A stretch of DNA of 64,000 nucleotides from Corynebacterium breve (GTDB lineage Bacteria > Actinomycetota > Actinomycetes > Mycobacteriales > Mycobacteriaceae): assembly GCF_030252165.1 (NCBI RefSeq), contig NZ_CP126969.1, positions 62,001 to 126,000 on the forward strand, read 5' to 3'. Shown here one piece after another: positions 55,665 through 64,000 of the stretch. Numbering within the stretch: the first letter of the stretch is position 1; each line of letters opens with the position of its first letter. A model generated the notes under the pieces. The model was not told where the DNA came from. It worked only from the letters and a program-made list of their open reading frames with translations, and made no database searches. The translations under genes were made by a program, and so were the position numbers.

Positions 55665-56594
55665 CTATTTGCTTGCCAGTGAATGCGCGTAGTTCGCCAC
55701 AAACCTGACAAAGCGGGTTGGTTGCTCGATGTGGGGCAAGTTCTTAGACCCGGGGATGCTGACTTCTTCTACCGGAGCATCGACCCGTGCCCGCGACCGT
55801 GCAGCGACGTGGTCCCACAACCCTTGAGGCGGGTGAACCAGCAGCGTGGGCGCGCTGACCCTGGCCGAGGCCGACAGTGGGATGCGCAACTTCGGTGTGA
55901 GTAGCCGCGAATTATGCACGATGTGTGGCATCGCGTTACCAATTCCCGCGGCGGTGATGCGCAGCTGCAGAAACTCGCCGAAACGCTGCGTCGACTGAAA
56001 CGATGGGGTGGTGTTCAGCAGCATCTCGTAGCGCCACACCGGAGCACGTAAGCGAGTCAGGCGAGTAAGCAGTCCGGAGGGAAGTTTACCCACCGCTATG
56101 CGGGTGAGCATCGGGATAAAATTCCATGGGCGCGCAGTAATCGCGCGGCGCAGATCAGATGGGTGCGCCGCTGATGCGGATACCAACGCAGTCACGCGTT
56201 CGGGGTACTGCGCAGCACAGGCCCACGCAACGCTGCCACCTGTGTCGTGGCCGACGAGTACTGCGGCCTTGTGTCCCAGCGCGGCGATGGAGCCTGCGAC
56301 ATCTCCTGCTGCGATGCGCATTTCGTCGCCCGGGACGGCAGGGGGTTTGTCTGACATGCCATAGCCCCTCATGTCGAGCGCAGCCACGTGAAAGCCCTCG
56401 TCGGCAAGTGGGGCGATGACGTCCTTGAAGTCGAGCCAGGCCCCGAAGGTGCCGTGAAGCAGCAGAATGAGAGGGTTGGCGGGGTCGCCAGCTGTTGCCG
56501 CGTGCAGGCGGATGCCACGGGTGTGCAGCATGTGGTGGGTGAAATCCCCATCGAGTTCTACGACATTGGGTGAGGTGGCGTAGCGTTTCGCCAT
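55665..56594 (-). CDS. Alpha/beta hydrolase, epoxide-hydrolase-like (EphE type)
   Basis: A 309-aa protein. The nucleophile elbow is VGHDTGG with Asp, as in epoxide hydrolases and dehalogenases rather than esterases. The oxyanion region is LLHGTFGAW (the usual HGxP has Thr-Phe here), and the catalytic His is likely in LPHIEQP. The order after marP matches EphE (Rv3670). Its stop abuts the marP stop, with zero spacing. The natural substrate is unknown. Confidence 0.83.
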   Translation of the reverse strand: MAKRYATSPNVVELDGDFTHHMLHTRGIRLHAATAGDPANPLILLLHGTFGAWLDFKDVIAPLADEGFHVAALDMRGYGMSDKPPAVPGDEMRIAAGDVAGSIAALGHKAAVLVGHDTGGSVAWACAAQYPERVTALVSASAAHPSDLRRAITARPWNFIPMLTRIAVGKLPSGLLTRLTRLRAPVWRYEMLLNTTPSFQSTQRFGEFLQLRITAAGIGNAMPHIVHNSRLLTPKLRIPLSASARVSAPTLLVHPPQGLWDHVAARSRARVDAPVEEVSIPGSKNLPHIEQPTRFVRFVANYAHSLASK

Positions 56595-56640
56595 CTTGAG
56601 CTGGTGCCTTTCGCAGGGGTCGTCGATAAGTAAGAACGAA

Positions 56641-56683
56641 AAACGCCCGCTGGCCTCTTGCGCGAAGGGGCTAACGGGACGTT
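56641..56683 (-). terminator. Terminator of the holin-like gene
   Basis: On the minus strand an imperfect stem ACGTCCCGTTAGCC/GGCCAGCGGGCGT is followed by TTTTTCG, 15 bp after the holin-like stop. Confidence 0.6.
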
Positions 56684-56697
56684 ATTCGTCGTGCTTT

Positions 56698-57204
56698 CTA
56701 GGTGTAGAGGCTCGAAGAGTCCTTTGCCAAGTTCTTCTGCGCCTTACCTGGAACCAAGCTCTTGAGCTCGTTAACAGAGTCGATGGTGCGTTCCGGCTTC
56801 TTAATATTCTTGACTTTCTGGTAGCCGAAGAAACCAGCGATTGCCGCGACTACAAGCATAATCAGGAAGACGATGAGGAACGCCGCCCAGCGATCATCAA
56901 GCCACACTGCGAGCAGCTCCGCTAGGAAGAAGAAAAAGAAGAACGACGAGTACAGTGCGATTGCGCCGGCCACGCCAAACGCGCCGCCACCGACGGCACC
57001 CTTCTTTACCTCGCCGGCGATTTCGGTCTTTGCCAGCTCGACCTCAGAACGAACCAGCGCAGACATTTGCTCGGTAGCGTTGGAAACAAGCTGACCGATG
57101 GAGTTTTCACCAGGGCGGGTCGAATCAACATCGCGAAGTGGGATCGCGTTTACCTTTGCGCTCACTGCGTCGGAACCGTCAGTGTAAAGACCTTTGTTGC
57201 TCAC
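56698..57204 (-). CDS. Actinobacterial holin-X-like membrane protein
   Basis: A 168-aa protein from GTG after GAGGAAGG. The N-terminal half is hydrophilic with a heptad-like SNATEQMSALVRSEVELAKTEI region; two TMs follow (FGVAGAIALYSSFFFFFFLAELLAV with six Phe in a row, and FLIVFLIMLVVAAIAGFF). This is the pattern of the phage_holin_X/Rv3669 family, which is chromosomal and not phage-borne. It may take part in envelope processes; no lysis role is implied. The tail is Lys-rich. Confidence 0.8.
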   Translation of the reverse strand: MSNKGLYTDGSDAVSAKVNAIPLRDVDSTRPGENSIGQLVSNATEQMSALVRSEVELAKTEIAGEVKKGAVGGGAFGVAGAIALYSSFFFFFFLAELLAVWLDDRWAAFLIVFLIMLVVAAIAGFFGYQKVKNIKKPERTIDSVNELKSLVPGKAQKNLAKDSSSLYT

Positions 57205-57324
57205 GTTTCTAACCTTCCTCGGTTACCTTTTTGTCTGTGGGTGAGATCTAACTTGTCCCCAGACTAGTACCGACTTTTTAATAATGCTCGTTTATCTTTC
57301 TAGCTCGTGGCTATTCTAGTTGAT

Positions 57325-57996
57325 ATGAATTCGTCGGACCCGCTATCCCCCTTCCAGCAACTAGGGGACGTAGCAGCGCTTATCGACGACACCACCGCCG
57401 CCATTGCAGTTGCCCACCGCCGCCCAGCTGCTTTACGACGAGCCGACATTATCGTCGGTGAGAGCGTTCTCCGGGGAGCGAAGTTGTCGGGAATGCTTGA
57501 CGGCGCAGCAGTGGAAGACATGGTGAGCCCATATGCTGTGCTGTCTCCAGAAACAGCGGCCATGACCGCGCAGACATTCCTTCGTGCGCCTTCCCAAGTG
57601 TTCGCCCGCCTTGACGTGGCAGCTGGAGGTGAGGGCAAGCCGTCAGATCCGCAGCGAATGGAGGCGTTGGCCCGATTGATTACCGCGCCGGGTGTGTCTG
57701 GGTTGCTTTTGGCGCAAGTGGTGCACTTTGAAGTCGCGGGCAGGGAACTTTTCGGCTCACGCAGCGGGGTCGTAGGCCGTGTGTCGTCGCGGTGTGCTGC
57801 GCTTGCTACAGGTGTGGACCCTTTGGGAATCTGTGTGCCGGAAACCTATTACAACCGGCATCGTGAGGACTATGCTGTGGCCCTCACAGGCTGGGTTTCG
57901 GGGGATAGGCACGCGGTGACTCAGGCGTTGGAGTTTGGCCTGCGGGCGTGGATCGCCGGGGCTGAAGAGGCTGACGGGATCGCGCGGGCAGCGTGA
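57325..57996 (+). CDS. Rv3662c-like conserved protein
   Basis: A 223-aa soluble protein. The ATG at 57325 (MNSSDPLSPFQQLG) has no Shine-Dalgarno but a -10-like TATTCT seven bases before it, so I infer a leaderless start; a GTG at 57307 is the alternative. A helical N-terminus (RADIIVGESVLRGAKLSG) faintly recalls the N-terminal domain of Fic-type proteins, but no Fic motif (HPFxxGNG) is present. GSRSGVVGRVSSRCAA and CVPETYYNRHR are further conserved-looking segments. Its position beside the HAD phosphatase equals Rv3662c. Function unknown. Confidence 0.7.
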   Translation: MNSSDPLSPFQQLGDVAALIDDTTAAIAVAHRRPAALRRADIIVGESVLRGAKLSGMLDGAAVEDMVSPYAVLSPETAAMTAQTFLRAPSQVFARLDVAAGGEGKPSDPQRMEALARLITAPGVSGLLLAQVVHFEVAGRELFGSRSGVVGRVSSRCAALATGVDPLGICVPETYYNRHREDYAVALTGWVSGDRHAVTQALEFGLRAWIAGAEEADGIARAA

Positions 57997-58025
57997 ACTT
58001 GGTGAACTTGGGCTTGAGCGAGCGG

Positions 58026-58889
58026 TTAAGCAGTGCGCGGGTCGCGCAGGAGCTTTGTCGCTACCCACACCCCGCCGGCGGCTAGGGCGGTGATGCCGGC
58101 GATGACTCCGGCGCCAATGCCAACTTCGCGCGCGCTTGGAGCGTGGAAAAGCGGTTCTGGGTGTTTGAACGCGCGTATCTCCCAACCCTGTTCAAGTGCA
58201 TGCTTCTTCATGGCGCGATCGGGGTTGACGGCCACTGGATGGCCAACCTTTTCCATCATGGGGATGTCCGTAGCGGAATCCGAGTAGGCGAAACTGTTGG
58301 CTAGGTCAAAGGCGTGGCTTTCCGCCAACTCAGTGATCGCCTCGGCTTTGGCAGGACCCTTGACATACTTGGTAATCCGGCCGGTAAATTTGCCATCGAC
58401 AACCTCGGCTTCCGTGGCGACAACCTTCGTGACGCCGAGCTCTGCTGCAATGGGTTCGACAAGGTGCGAGGCTGAGGCAGACACGATGATGATGTCGTGC
58501 CCGGCGGCCTTGTGAAAGGCAATCAGCTCGCGGGCTTCCGCGTAGATCGCCGGCGTGACCACGTTGTGCATGGTCTCGGCGGTGACCTTGCGTACATCGT
58601 CCACCGACCAGCCAGCGATCATTGACGCGAGTTGATCTCGGGTGGTGTCCATTTGTTCGCCAGACATGCCGGTGAACATGTAGGAAGTCTTCGCAAGGTA
58701 GAGCTCGAATGCTTCTTGCTTGGTGATCATGCCGCTGTTCATGAACTCTTTGCCAAACGCAAAGGCCGAGGAGGTGGCGATGATCGTCTTGTCGAGATCA
58801 AAGAACGCGGCAACTCGGCGACGTGCGAGAGCCTTCGTTGGCTGCCCCGCGGTATCGCGTGTTGATGCGTTGTTTGAAACCATGTGCAT
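58026..58889 (-). CDS. HAD-IB phosphatase with C-terminal TM (Rv3661-like)
   Basis: A 287-aa SerB-related HAD hydrolase. Catalytic motifs are AFFDLDKTII near residue 32, the Ser of IIVSASAS near 137, Lys near KGPAKAEAI and the acidic motif YSDSATDIPMM. A single TM segment (VGIGAGVIAGITALAAGGVWV) close to the C-terminus would hold it at the membrane. Related proteins hydrolyse phosphoserine-like or lysophospholipid substrates. It is divergent from the 6C RNA and ssd, the conserved order. Confidence 0.87.
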   Translation of the reverse strand: MHMVSNNASTRDTAGQPTKALARRRVAAFFDLDKTIIATSSAFAFGKEFMNSGMITKQEAFELYLAKTSYMFTGMSGEQMDTTRDQLASMIAGWSVDDVRKVTAETMHNVVTPAIYAEARELIAFHKAAGHDIIIVSASASHLVEPIAAELGVTKVVATEAEVVDGKFTGRITKYVKGPAKAEAITELAESHAFDLANSFAYSDSATDIPMMEKVGHPVAVNPDRAMKKHALEQGWEIRAFKHPEPLFHAPSAREVGIGAGVIAGITALAAGGVWVATKLLRDPRTA

Positions 58890-59000
58890 AGTCTAGTCGC
58901 AAAGCCCGATGAAAGTGAAGTGACACATGTGACTGGAGAGGTTGAGTCTGGGTCTATAGAAAGAATTTTCTAAGAACATGTGGAGTATTCGCCCGCGACC

Positions 59001-59030
59001 TTGTTCTTCGGGGAACCGATGTGCAATAAT
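59001..59030 (+). promoter_or_regulatory. Promoter of the 6C RNA
   Basis: TTGTTC (59001-59006) and AATAAT (59025-59030) are 18 bp apart. An inverted repeat CCGAT/ATCGG (59016-59033) overlaps the -10 and could be an operator. Confidence 0.55.
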
Positions 59031-59036
59031 CGGCAG

Positions 59037-59136
59037 TGCAAGGCCCCGATATACAGTGCGGCCTGCCCCGGTCCTCCCCCCGAGGCCGGGTTACGACGAC
59101 CCGCGCACACCCCCCGAGGCGCGGGTCGTCCTTTAT
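59037..59136 (+). ncRNA. 6C small RNA
   Basis: A roughly 100-nt transcript with two hairpins whose loops each hold a run of six cytosines: 59067-59090 (CCCGG...CCGGG, C-run 59076-59081) and 59096-59129 (ACGACCCGCGC/GCGCGGGTCGT, C-run 59110-59115). The second hairpin ends in CCTTTATTTT and is the terminator. This is the hallmark of the 6C RNA (B11 in M. tuberculosis), which lies between the HAD phosphatase and ssd there too. In C. glutamicum 6C is linked to the SOS response. Confidence 0.92.
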
Positions 59137-59258
59137 TTTGTCAAGTCGTGGTGGTGCTTATCCACAGAAATTTGTTGAAATATGCGCAATCTCGGGGGTT
59201 ATCCACAACTCGGCGAAAGCTTTCAGCGGGGGCGGGCTAAATCCACGACAGTGAGGGC

Positions 59259-60299
59259 ATGACCACCGAACAAGCCCCAATCCTGGTAGCAATCGACAAC
59301 CCCGCACTCCATCCCGAAGCCGTCCACATCGCGGCCGCCACTGGCCGACCCGTCATTGACGCTCGCGACGTTCTCACTGTTACCCGTCACTCCTCCCGGG
59401 CTCACGCCCTGCTTATCGACGACACTTATGCCCGCGAACTCCACCGGCCACCAGGGTCCTTGCCCGTGTACTTTCTTAGCGACGATCCCGCCGGCGTTGA
59501 TTTTGAAGCGGCGATGAATTCCCACGCCCAAGAGGTGTTCCTCCTACCCGCTCAGGCAAAGGAACTTTTGTCCGCGTTAGGGAAGCAAACTCAGTTTGAG
59601 AATGCTTCCCGTGACTCGGGTCGGGTCATCGCCGTCGTGGGTGCGGCGGGAGGCGCGGGGACATCCACGGTGGCGGCGGCCTTGGCACGTGTAGCGAGCA
59701 AAACGGGGAGCCCCACTCTTATCGACACCCATCGGTACTCCGGTGGACTTGATCTGTTGTTTGGCATCGAGGAAGTCATCGGGGCGAGGTGGGGAGACAT
59801 TTCATTGGGAGACGGTGATGTACAGCGTTCTGACTTGCGTCTTGCTTTCCCCACTACCGACGACGGAGTGGCGGTCTTGTCGTCGGCACGCACCGGAATC
59901 AATGATCCATTCCGCCTCGATGCACACGATCTGGACCGGGTGATCAGAATCCTCGCGACCGAGGACCTCACGATTGTCGATGCGTCTCCCGGTAGTATTC
60001 CGGCCCGATGTGACCTTGCGGTTGTGGTCACTCCAGCAGAGGTGAGAGCTGCGGCGGCAGCAAGTTTGATCGTGAGTGAATGCAACGCAACAAACACACC
60101 GGTAGTGCTAGTCGCACGCCATCGCGGGTGGTCGGGGTTGAACAACAACGAGCTGGAGCGGGTCGCAGGCGCTCCGGTTATCGCGGAAGTAATCCAAGTG
60201 CCACGACTTGCCCGCACGATCGAAGTGTCCGGATTGCCACAGCGACTGCCGGGGACTTTAGACCGGGCCGCTCACGCGATCCTTCAGGAAGCGAGCTAA
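59259..60299 (+). CDS. ssd: Septum-site-determining-like/CpaE-like ATPase
   Basis: A 346-aa protein of the MinD/CpaE superfamily. The N-terminal 115 residues look like a pseudo-receiver domain. The deviant Walker A reads VVGAAGGAGTSTVAAAL, lacking the signature lysines as in mycobacterial Ssd. The Asp in LIDTHRYSGGLDLLFG is the switch-like region. It precedes the Tad ATPase gene by two bases, so it works in Tad pilus localisation, septum regulation or both. Mtb Rv3660c (Ssd) is the orthologue by order. Confidence 0.87.
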   Translation: MTTEQAPILVAIDNPALHPEAVHIAAATGRPVIDARDVLTVTRHSSRAHALLIDDTYARELHRPPGSLPVYFLSDDPAGVDFEAAMNSHAQEVFLLPAQAKELLSALGKQTQFENASRDSGRVIAVVGAAGGAGTSTVAAALARVASKTGSPTLIDTHRYSGGLDLLFGIEEVIGARWGDISLGDGDVQRSDLRLAFPTTDDGVAVLSSARTGINDPFRLDAHDLDRVIRILATEDLTIVDASPGSIPARCDLAVVVTPAEVRAAAAASLIVSECNATNTPVVLVARHRGWSGLNNNELERVAGAPVIAEVIQVPRLARTIEVSGLPQRLPGTLDRAAHAILQEAS

Positions 60300-60301
60300 T
60301 C

Positions 60302-61444
60302 ATGCCCGTTGAACCCGCCGTGCTTGAGAAAATTCAGCGCCGTGTTGCGGAAAACCCCGAACTAGAAAACCCGGCGCGCCTCGCCAGCGTGATCCGCGAG
60401 GAAGCCGTTGTGATCAGTGACCTCGATGTGCTGGAAGTGATGCGCACCCTGCGACACAACTCGACCGGCGCTGGCCCTCTCGATGTGCTTTTCGGACGTG
60501 AAGCCGTCACCGATATCTGTGTCAACGGGCCAGAGGAAGTATTCGTCGACCAAGGCAAGGGGCTCGAGCACACCGATGTGCGGTTTCGTTCAGTGGAAGA
60601 CATCCGCAAACTGGCATCCCGGCTGGCATCGCAGTGCGGGCGCAGACTCGACGATGCACAGCCGTTCTTTGACGGACACATCACACGCCCCGACGGCACC
60701 ACGATCCGCATCCATGCCGTGCTTTCCCCGCCAGCGACGGGCTCGGTCTGCTTGTCCCTGCGTGTCCTGCGCAGCCGAGTCACATCGTTGGATCAGCTAG
60801 TTGCCGGCGGCGCTCTACCCGAGGAGCAAGCCAACCTTCTACGCCAAATGATTGCTTGCCGACGATCCTTCCTCGTCGTCGGCGGAACCGGTTCCGGAAA
60901 AACCACCATGCTCGGTGCACTGCTGGGTGAGGTCAAGGAGACGGAGCGAATTATCGCATTGGAGGACACTCACGAACTATCGCCCCCTCATCCCCACGTA
61001 CTCAACCTGATGACCAGGACGGCAAATACTGAAGGCATCGGTGCAATTAGCATGAGCGATTTGTTGAAGCAGGCTCTAAGAATGCGACCGGATCGGATCG
61101 TCGTGGGAGAAATCCGCGGAGCCGAGGTGGTTGATCTTCTTGCGGCGCTCAACACCGGTCACGAAGGTGGCGCGGGAACAGTGCACGCAAATTCTATCGC
61201 CGAGGTCCCCGCCCGATTGGAAGCCCTGGCTGCTCTTGGGGGGCTTGATAGTCGGGCGCTCCATACTCAGCTGGCCGCCGCTGTAGACGTTGTGATTGTG
61301 ATGAGGCGAGACCCCGAAGGGAGGCGGATCGTTCACCAGATCGGTCTGCTCGATGGGAACCCCGTGGAAGCGATAGTCGGCTGGGACTCCACTACCGGTC
61401 CCACCGAACATTACCGGCGACTGAGCGAGGTGATGAGCGGATGA
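60302..61444 (+). CDS. Tad/Flp pilus secretion ATPase (CpaF/TadA type)
   Basis: A 380-aa hexameric ATPase that powers pilus assembly. ATG 60302 (MPVEPAVLEKI) matches family length; a longer frame back to 60080 lies inside ssd. Walker A is GGTGSGKTTML near residue 199, the Asp box is ALEDTHELS, and the His box is GHEGGAGTVHANS. ICVNGPEEVFVDQG is the N-terminal signature of CpaF. The stop overlaps the tadB start by four bases. Confidence 0.92.
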   Translation: MPVEPAVLEKIQRRVAENPELENPARLASVIREEAVVISDLDVLEVMRTLRHNSTGAGPLDVLFGREAVTDICVNGPEEVFVDQGKGLEHTDVRFRSVEDIRKLASRLASQCGRRLDDAQPFFDGHITRPDGTTIRIHAVLSPPATGSVCLSLRVLRSRVTSLDQLVAGGALPEEQANLLRQMIACRRSFLVVGGTGSGKTTMLGALLGEVKETERIIALEDTHELSPPHPHVLNLMTRTANTEGIGAISMSDLLKQALRMRPDRIVVGEIRGAEVVDLLAALNTGHEGGAGTVHANSIAEVPARLEALAALGGLDSRALHTQLAAAVDVVIVMRRDPEGRRIVHQIGLLDGNPVEAIVGWDSTTGPTEHYRRLSEVMSG

Positions 61445-62214
61445 CGACCTTCATCGCTGCAGCGTTGGGCATTGCAGTGCCACCGGTTCCTCCGGGAAAG
61501 AGGATTCTGCCCCGGGTGGGCTCGTCGACAAGCAAAGAACGACTGGTGGTGTTTCTACCTGTACTCCTAGTCTTCTTGATCGTGTCCGACCAGGCCACTA
61601 TTGTTCTCGCCTGCGTTATCGTTGGGGGTACCGCCCTGTATATCGTGGATAGCTCGATAGCTCAGCGCGAAGAGGAGCGAGAACGAGAGGTAATCGCTCA
61701 CTTCCTGGGACACATGCTCACTGATCTGCGCGCGGGTGCCACACCGGCCCACGCGGTGGCCCACGCGATCGAACACATCCCCACCGATGCGCCGAACGAA
61801 CTGCGGCAGGTGCTTAACAACGCACACAGTCAACTCGCACGTGGAGGCGGGGCTGCTGAAGCGCTCCAGGAAGCAGCGAGCACGCACCTGCGAGAACTAG
61901 GCGCCGTCTGGGCCCTGTCTGACACACGCGGCATCCCCATGGCCGATCTGTTGGAAAAATCACGCGATCGCATCGATGCGACCACTCGGCGCGCTTCTCA
62001 AGTCAAAGCCGCTCTGACCGGACCGAAGACGACGGCGACTGTTCTTGCAGCGCTTCCCTTTGCAGGGATCGGAATGGGGGCCATGATGGGAGCCTCTCCA
62101 TTGACGTTTCTCACAACGACCGGGCTGGGCAACGCATTGTTTCTTGCCGGCACAGCATTGACCAGCGGCGGGATTCTGGTTTCCCACGCGATCATCCAGA
62201 AGGCGGCGACATGA
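61441..62214 (+). CDS. Tad inner-membrane platform protein (TadB-like)
   Basis: A 257-aa protein with TMs near the N-terminus (VVFLPVLLVFLIV, ATIVLACVIVG) and at the C-terminus. The type II secretion F domain contains LRAGATPAHAVAHAI and ALSDTRGIPMADLLE. The first 30 residues (PPVPPGKRILPRVGSSTSKE) include a TCGTCGANAAGC copy in the DNA. It overlaps both neighbours by four bases, so one operon. Confidence 0.87.
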   Translation: MTTFIAAALGIAVPPVPPGKRILPRVGSSTSKERLVVFLPVLLVFLIVSDQATIVLACVIVGGTALYIVDSSIAQREEEREREVIAHFLGHMLTDLRAGATPAHAVAHAIEHIPTDAPNELRQVLNNAHSQLARGGGAAEALQEAASTHLRELGAVWALSDTRGIPMADLLEKSRDRIDATTRRASQVKAALTGPKTTATVLAALPFAGIGMGAMMGASPLTFLTTTGLGNALFLAGTALTSGGILVSHAIIQKAAT

Positions 62215-62801
62215 TCAGCACGGTTTCTCTTGCCTGCTTGGCAGCGGCGGTGGCGCTTGGCCCAGCTCGACCGCATCATCGCATCGGCAGGGCTGAAAAA
62301 CCGAGGTCAAGAACAAAGAATCCGAGGGACGGGCCGCTTGACTCCCTGCGGATTGCGGCTGACATCGACTTATTTGCCGCGTGTCTTCGCGCCGGTGTAT
62401 CTCACGACAGTGCCGCTGCTGCCGTCGCCTCGACATATGACGGCGGTGGACAGGGGGATACCGATTCGCACATCGGGCAGCGCTGGAGCTCGGTGGTGGC
62501 CTTGAACGCCGTGGGGGTCGAACCCGAGCGCGCCTGGGAGGAGATGGTGGACCTACCAGGACTTTCGGAAGTCGCTGACCTTGTTGCGCTCTCCAGCCGC
62601 ACCGGATCGTCACTGGCCGCAGGATGCGAACGCATTGCTGAGGCGCTGCGAGAAGAATCCGCCGACAAAGCCACTGCACAAGCGGAACGAGCTGGCGTGC
62701 TGATCAGTATCCCGCTCGCGCTGTGCTTTCTACCAGCATTTTTCATCCTTGGACTCGCCCCGGTTGTGATCAGCCTGGGCATGGAACTACTACCTCAATG
62801 A
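62211..62801 (+). CDS. Tad inner-membrane platform protein (TadC-like)
   Basis: A 196-aa protein with a type II secretion F fold (LFAACLRAGVSHDSAAAAVAS; ALSSRTGSSLAAGCERIA) and a C-terminal TM. It overlaps tadB by four bases. It pairs with the TadB-like protein to form the pilus platform. Confidence 0.85.
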   Translation: MISTVSLACLAAAVALGPARPHHRIGRAEKPRSRTKNPRDGPLDSLRIAADIDLFAACLRAGVSHDSAAAAVASTYDGGGQGDTDSHIGQRWSSVVALNAVGVEPERAWEEMVDLPGLSEVADLVALSSRTGSSLAAGCERIAEALREESADKATAQAERAGVLISIPLALCFLPAFFILGLAPVVISLGMELLPQ

Positions 62802-62823
62802 CAACCTCGAAAGGAACACTACA

Positions 62824-63027
62824 ATGACCGCTTTTCTCTTCCGTCTTCAGACTAGAATCAATGACCTGACCAGCAATGACCGCGGGATGTCAACAATCGA
62901 ATACGCGATGGGTTCGTTGGCCGCAGCCGCCCTCGCCGCCGTGTTGTACATGGTGATCAACGGCGAGGGTGTGGTCAGTGCGATCGAAGGCATCATCACT
63001 GACGCGCTTTCCAACACACCGAACTAG
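62824..63027 (+). CDS. Flp-type pilin (DUF4244)
   Basis: A 67-aa protein after AAAGGAAC. It has a short leader ending in G, with a cleavage site before MSTIEYAMG: the Glu at +5 and Tyr at +6 are hallmarks of Flp prepilins. A hydrophobic helix follows (SLAAAALAAVLYMVI). It is the major subunit of the Tad pilus. A prepilin peptidase is not encoded in this window. Confidence 0.88.
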   Translation: MTAFLFRLQTRINDLTSNDRGMSTIEYAMGSLAAAALAAVLYMVINGEGVVSAIEGIITDALSNTPN

Positions 63028-63031
63028 CATT

Positions 63032-63325
63032 ATGTGGGCTGATGATCGCGGCTCCGTCACAATCGAAGCCGCCTTGTCTCTAGCCACGCTCATCATCGTG
63101 GCTGCGGGAATCGTGGCTGGTATTGCGACGATGGCCGCGTACATCGCCGCCATCGACATCGCAGGGGCTGCCGCACGCGCGCACGCTATTGGGGTTGACT
63201 ACGAATCTGCACGGGCAGACATCACGGTCTCGGAACAAGCAGGCCTGGTCACCGTGCAGGTGAAACTCCCCGCAGCGATCGGTACCGCCGAAGCCACGGC
63301 GACCTACCCGGTGGAGTTTCGATGA
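63032..63325 (+). CDS. TadE-like pseudopilin
   Basis: A 97-aa protein from ATG 63032 (MWADDRGSVTIEAALSL), five bases after the pilin stop. The TadE motif GSVTIEAAL with Glu at +5 precedes a long hydrophobic helix (LIIVAAGIVAGIATMAAYIAA). It forms the minor pilus component. It overlaps the next gene by four bases. Confidence 0.85.
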   Translation: MWADDRGSVTIEAALSLATLIIVAAGIVAGIATMAAYIAAIDIAGAAARAHAIGVDYESARADITVSEQAGLVTVQVKLPAAIGTAEATATYPVEFR

Positions 63326-63651
63326 ATGGCACGCACTTGCTTTACGACGACCGCGGCTACGCAACGGTGACCTCCGCCGGGATCATCGCTGCAGTGGTGA
63401 CCTTGCTGGCTGCGGTCGCCGGTGTAGTGCAGCACCAGATCGGTATTCATCGGGCGCAACTTGCAGCCGATCTTTCTGCAGTTGCAGCTGCGACGGCGCT
63501 GTACGAGGGCTTTGATGCGTGCGCGGTGGCTGCAGACACAGCCGGGCTGAATAACTCGCAACTATTAGAGTGCGCGGTTGTGGACAGCGACGTTGTCGTC
63601 CAGGTGGCAGCGGGATCGGCACACCAGACCTCCCGGGCCGGGCCTCTTTAG
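63322..63651 (+). CDS. Rv3654c-family TadE-like protein
   Basis: A 109-aa protein starting [27 protein letters not shown]. It has a leader-like segment and a TM but Thr-Ser at the usual Glu site, as in Rv3654c. [15 protein letters not shown] is a conserved-looking segment. The last gene of the Tad operon; it overlaps the helicase gene by four bases, tail to tail. Confidence 0.82.
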   Translation: MNGTHLLYDDRGYATVTSAGIIAAVVTLLAAVAGVVQHQIGIHRAQLAADLSAVAAATALYEGFDACAVAADTAGLNNSQLLECAVVDSDVVVQVAAGSAHQTSRAGPL

Positions 63652-64000
63652 CTGGTCTGGGGTGTAGTGGCGGTCATCGTCACCAGCGCGCCGAGCAGCT
63701 TCAACGCCGCGTGCTTGTCCAGCGGCTGGTTGCCGTTGCCACATTTTGGTGATTGCACACAGCTGGGGCAGCCGGACTCGCAGGCACACGAGCGCACCGT
63801 CTCAAACGTGGCGGTGATCCACTCGTGGAACCGGGCGAATCCTTCGTCGGCAAAGCCCGCGCCACCGGGGTGACCGTCATACACAAACACCGTGGGCAGT
63901 CCCGTATCCCCATGCAATGCGGTTGAAACACCGCCGATGTCCCATCGGTCACAGGTGGCCAGGAGCGGAAGGAGACCGATGGCTGCGTGTTCGGCCGCAT
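63648..64000 (-). CDS. C-terminal end of a DEAD/DEAH helicase with DUF1998 (Rv3649/MrfA-like), partial
   Basis: The frame is open to the window edge, where the gene continues. The visible 117 residues ([23 protein letters not shown], then [16 protein letters not shown]) belong to the DUF1998/MZB domain. Its four-Cys metal site is [16 protein letters not shown]. Such helicases repair DNA damage in Bacillus (MrfA, mitomycin). The rest lies beyond the window. Confidence 0.88.
   Translation of the reverse strand, partial: AAEHAAIGLLPLLATCDRWDIGGVSTALHGDTGLPTVFVYDGHPGGAGFADEGFARFHEWITATFETVRSCACESGCPSCVQSPKCGNGNQPLDKHAALKLLGALVTMTATTPQTS

Noticed and set aside
56698..57204. Holin-like gene as a sign of prophage
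   Set aside because: No other phage gene is near, and the same gene occupies this place in mycobacterial chromosomes.

Overview
The window is chromosomal DNA from a Corynebacterium-like member of the Corynebacteriales. Three kinds of evidence support this. First, the gene order matches known corynebacterial blocks: aspT-dnaX-ybaB-recR, murT/gatD, leuA, lysC-asd, sigC-katA, a mrp antiporter operon, then a penicillin-binding protein and whcA, and glxR-nth. Second, the last third follows the order of the M. tuberculosis Rv3683-Rv3649 region: metallophosphoesterase, ponA2-like PBP, whiB4-like, RidA, MBL hydrolase, crp/glxR, nth, thioredoxin-like, Nudix, marP, ephE, holin-like, Rv3662c-like, HAD phosphatase, 6C RNA, ssd, Tad pilus genes, helicase. 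Third, starts are often GTG or TTG, some probably leaderless. I saw no phage, complete insertion sequence, plasmid gene or CRISPR array, so this is core chromosome. The species is not named.

Layout. 1-7 kb: 3' part of a DASS dicarboxylate symporter, tRNA-Arg(ACG), tyrA, tadA with its partner gene, two small stress-type proteins, tRNA-Ser(CGA), an MMPL/RND exporter. 7-11 kb: a queuosine salvage group (tgt, yhhQ, gluQ) interrupted by a secreted trypsin-like protease. 11-15 kb: secreted thioester-domain protein, tRNA-Ser(GGA), the SRP RNA, and a large LuxR/STAND-like regulator. 15-27 kb: aspT, dnaX, ybaB, a COG0523 GTPase on the opposite strand, recR, gatD-murT, a degenerate DnaQ-BRCT protein, a membrane protein and a MerR regulator. 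27-33 kb: leuA with a leader-peptide attenuator, a DMT transporter, lysC-asd. 33-45 kb: secreted protein, YkvI-like transporter, sigC, katA, mrpA-G, and a frameshifted membrane protein. 45-64 kb: the block colinear with M. tuberculosis, ending in the Tad/Flp pilus cluster and the C-terminus of a DUF1998 helicase.

The strongest unexplained signal is a dispersed 12-mer, TCGTCGANAAGC. I count 21 exact copies (11 on one strand, 10 on the other), while about 0.03 would be expected by chance. It lies in all three reading frames and between genes, with the N position fully degenerate, so it looks selected as DNA rather than as protein. A second element is an 83-bp imperfect palindrome present twice with identical arm and loop lengths, each beside a tRNA gene.

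A recurring protein theme is loss of key residues in otherwise intact genes. Tgt lacks all three zinc cysteines, MurT lacks the zinc-ribbon cysteines, the CobW-type GTPase has Arg for the P-loop Lys, the thioester protein lacks its Cys, the DnaQ-like protein lacks its catalytic acids, and the LuxR-type regulator lacks a P-loop. Two genes (a YhgE/Pip-like membrane protein and the marP-type protease) carry single-base frameshifts. All coordinates and motif counts were read by eye. Family statements come from general knowledge and no database search was run.
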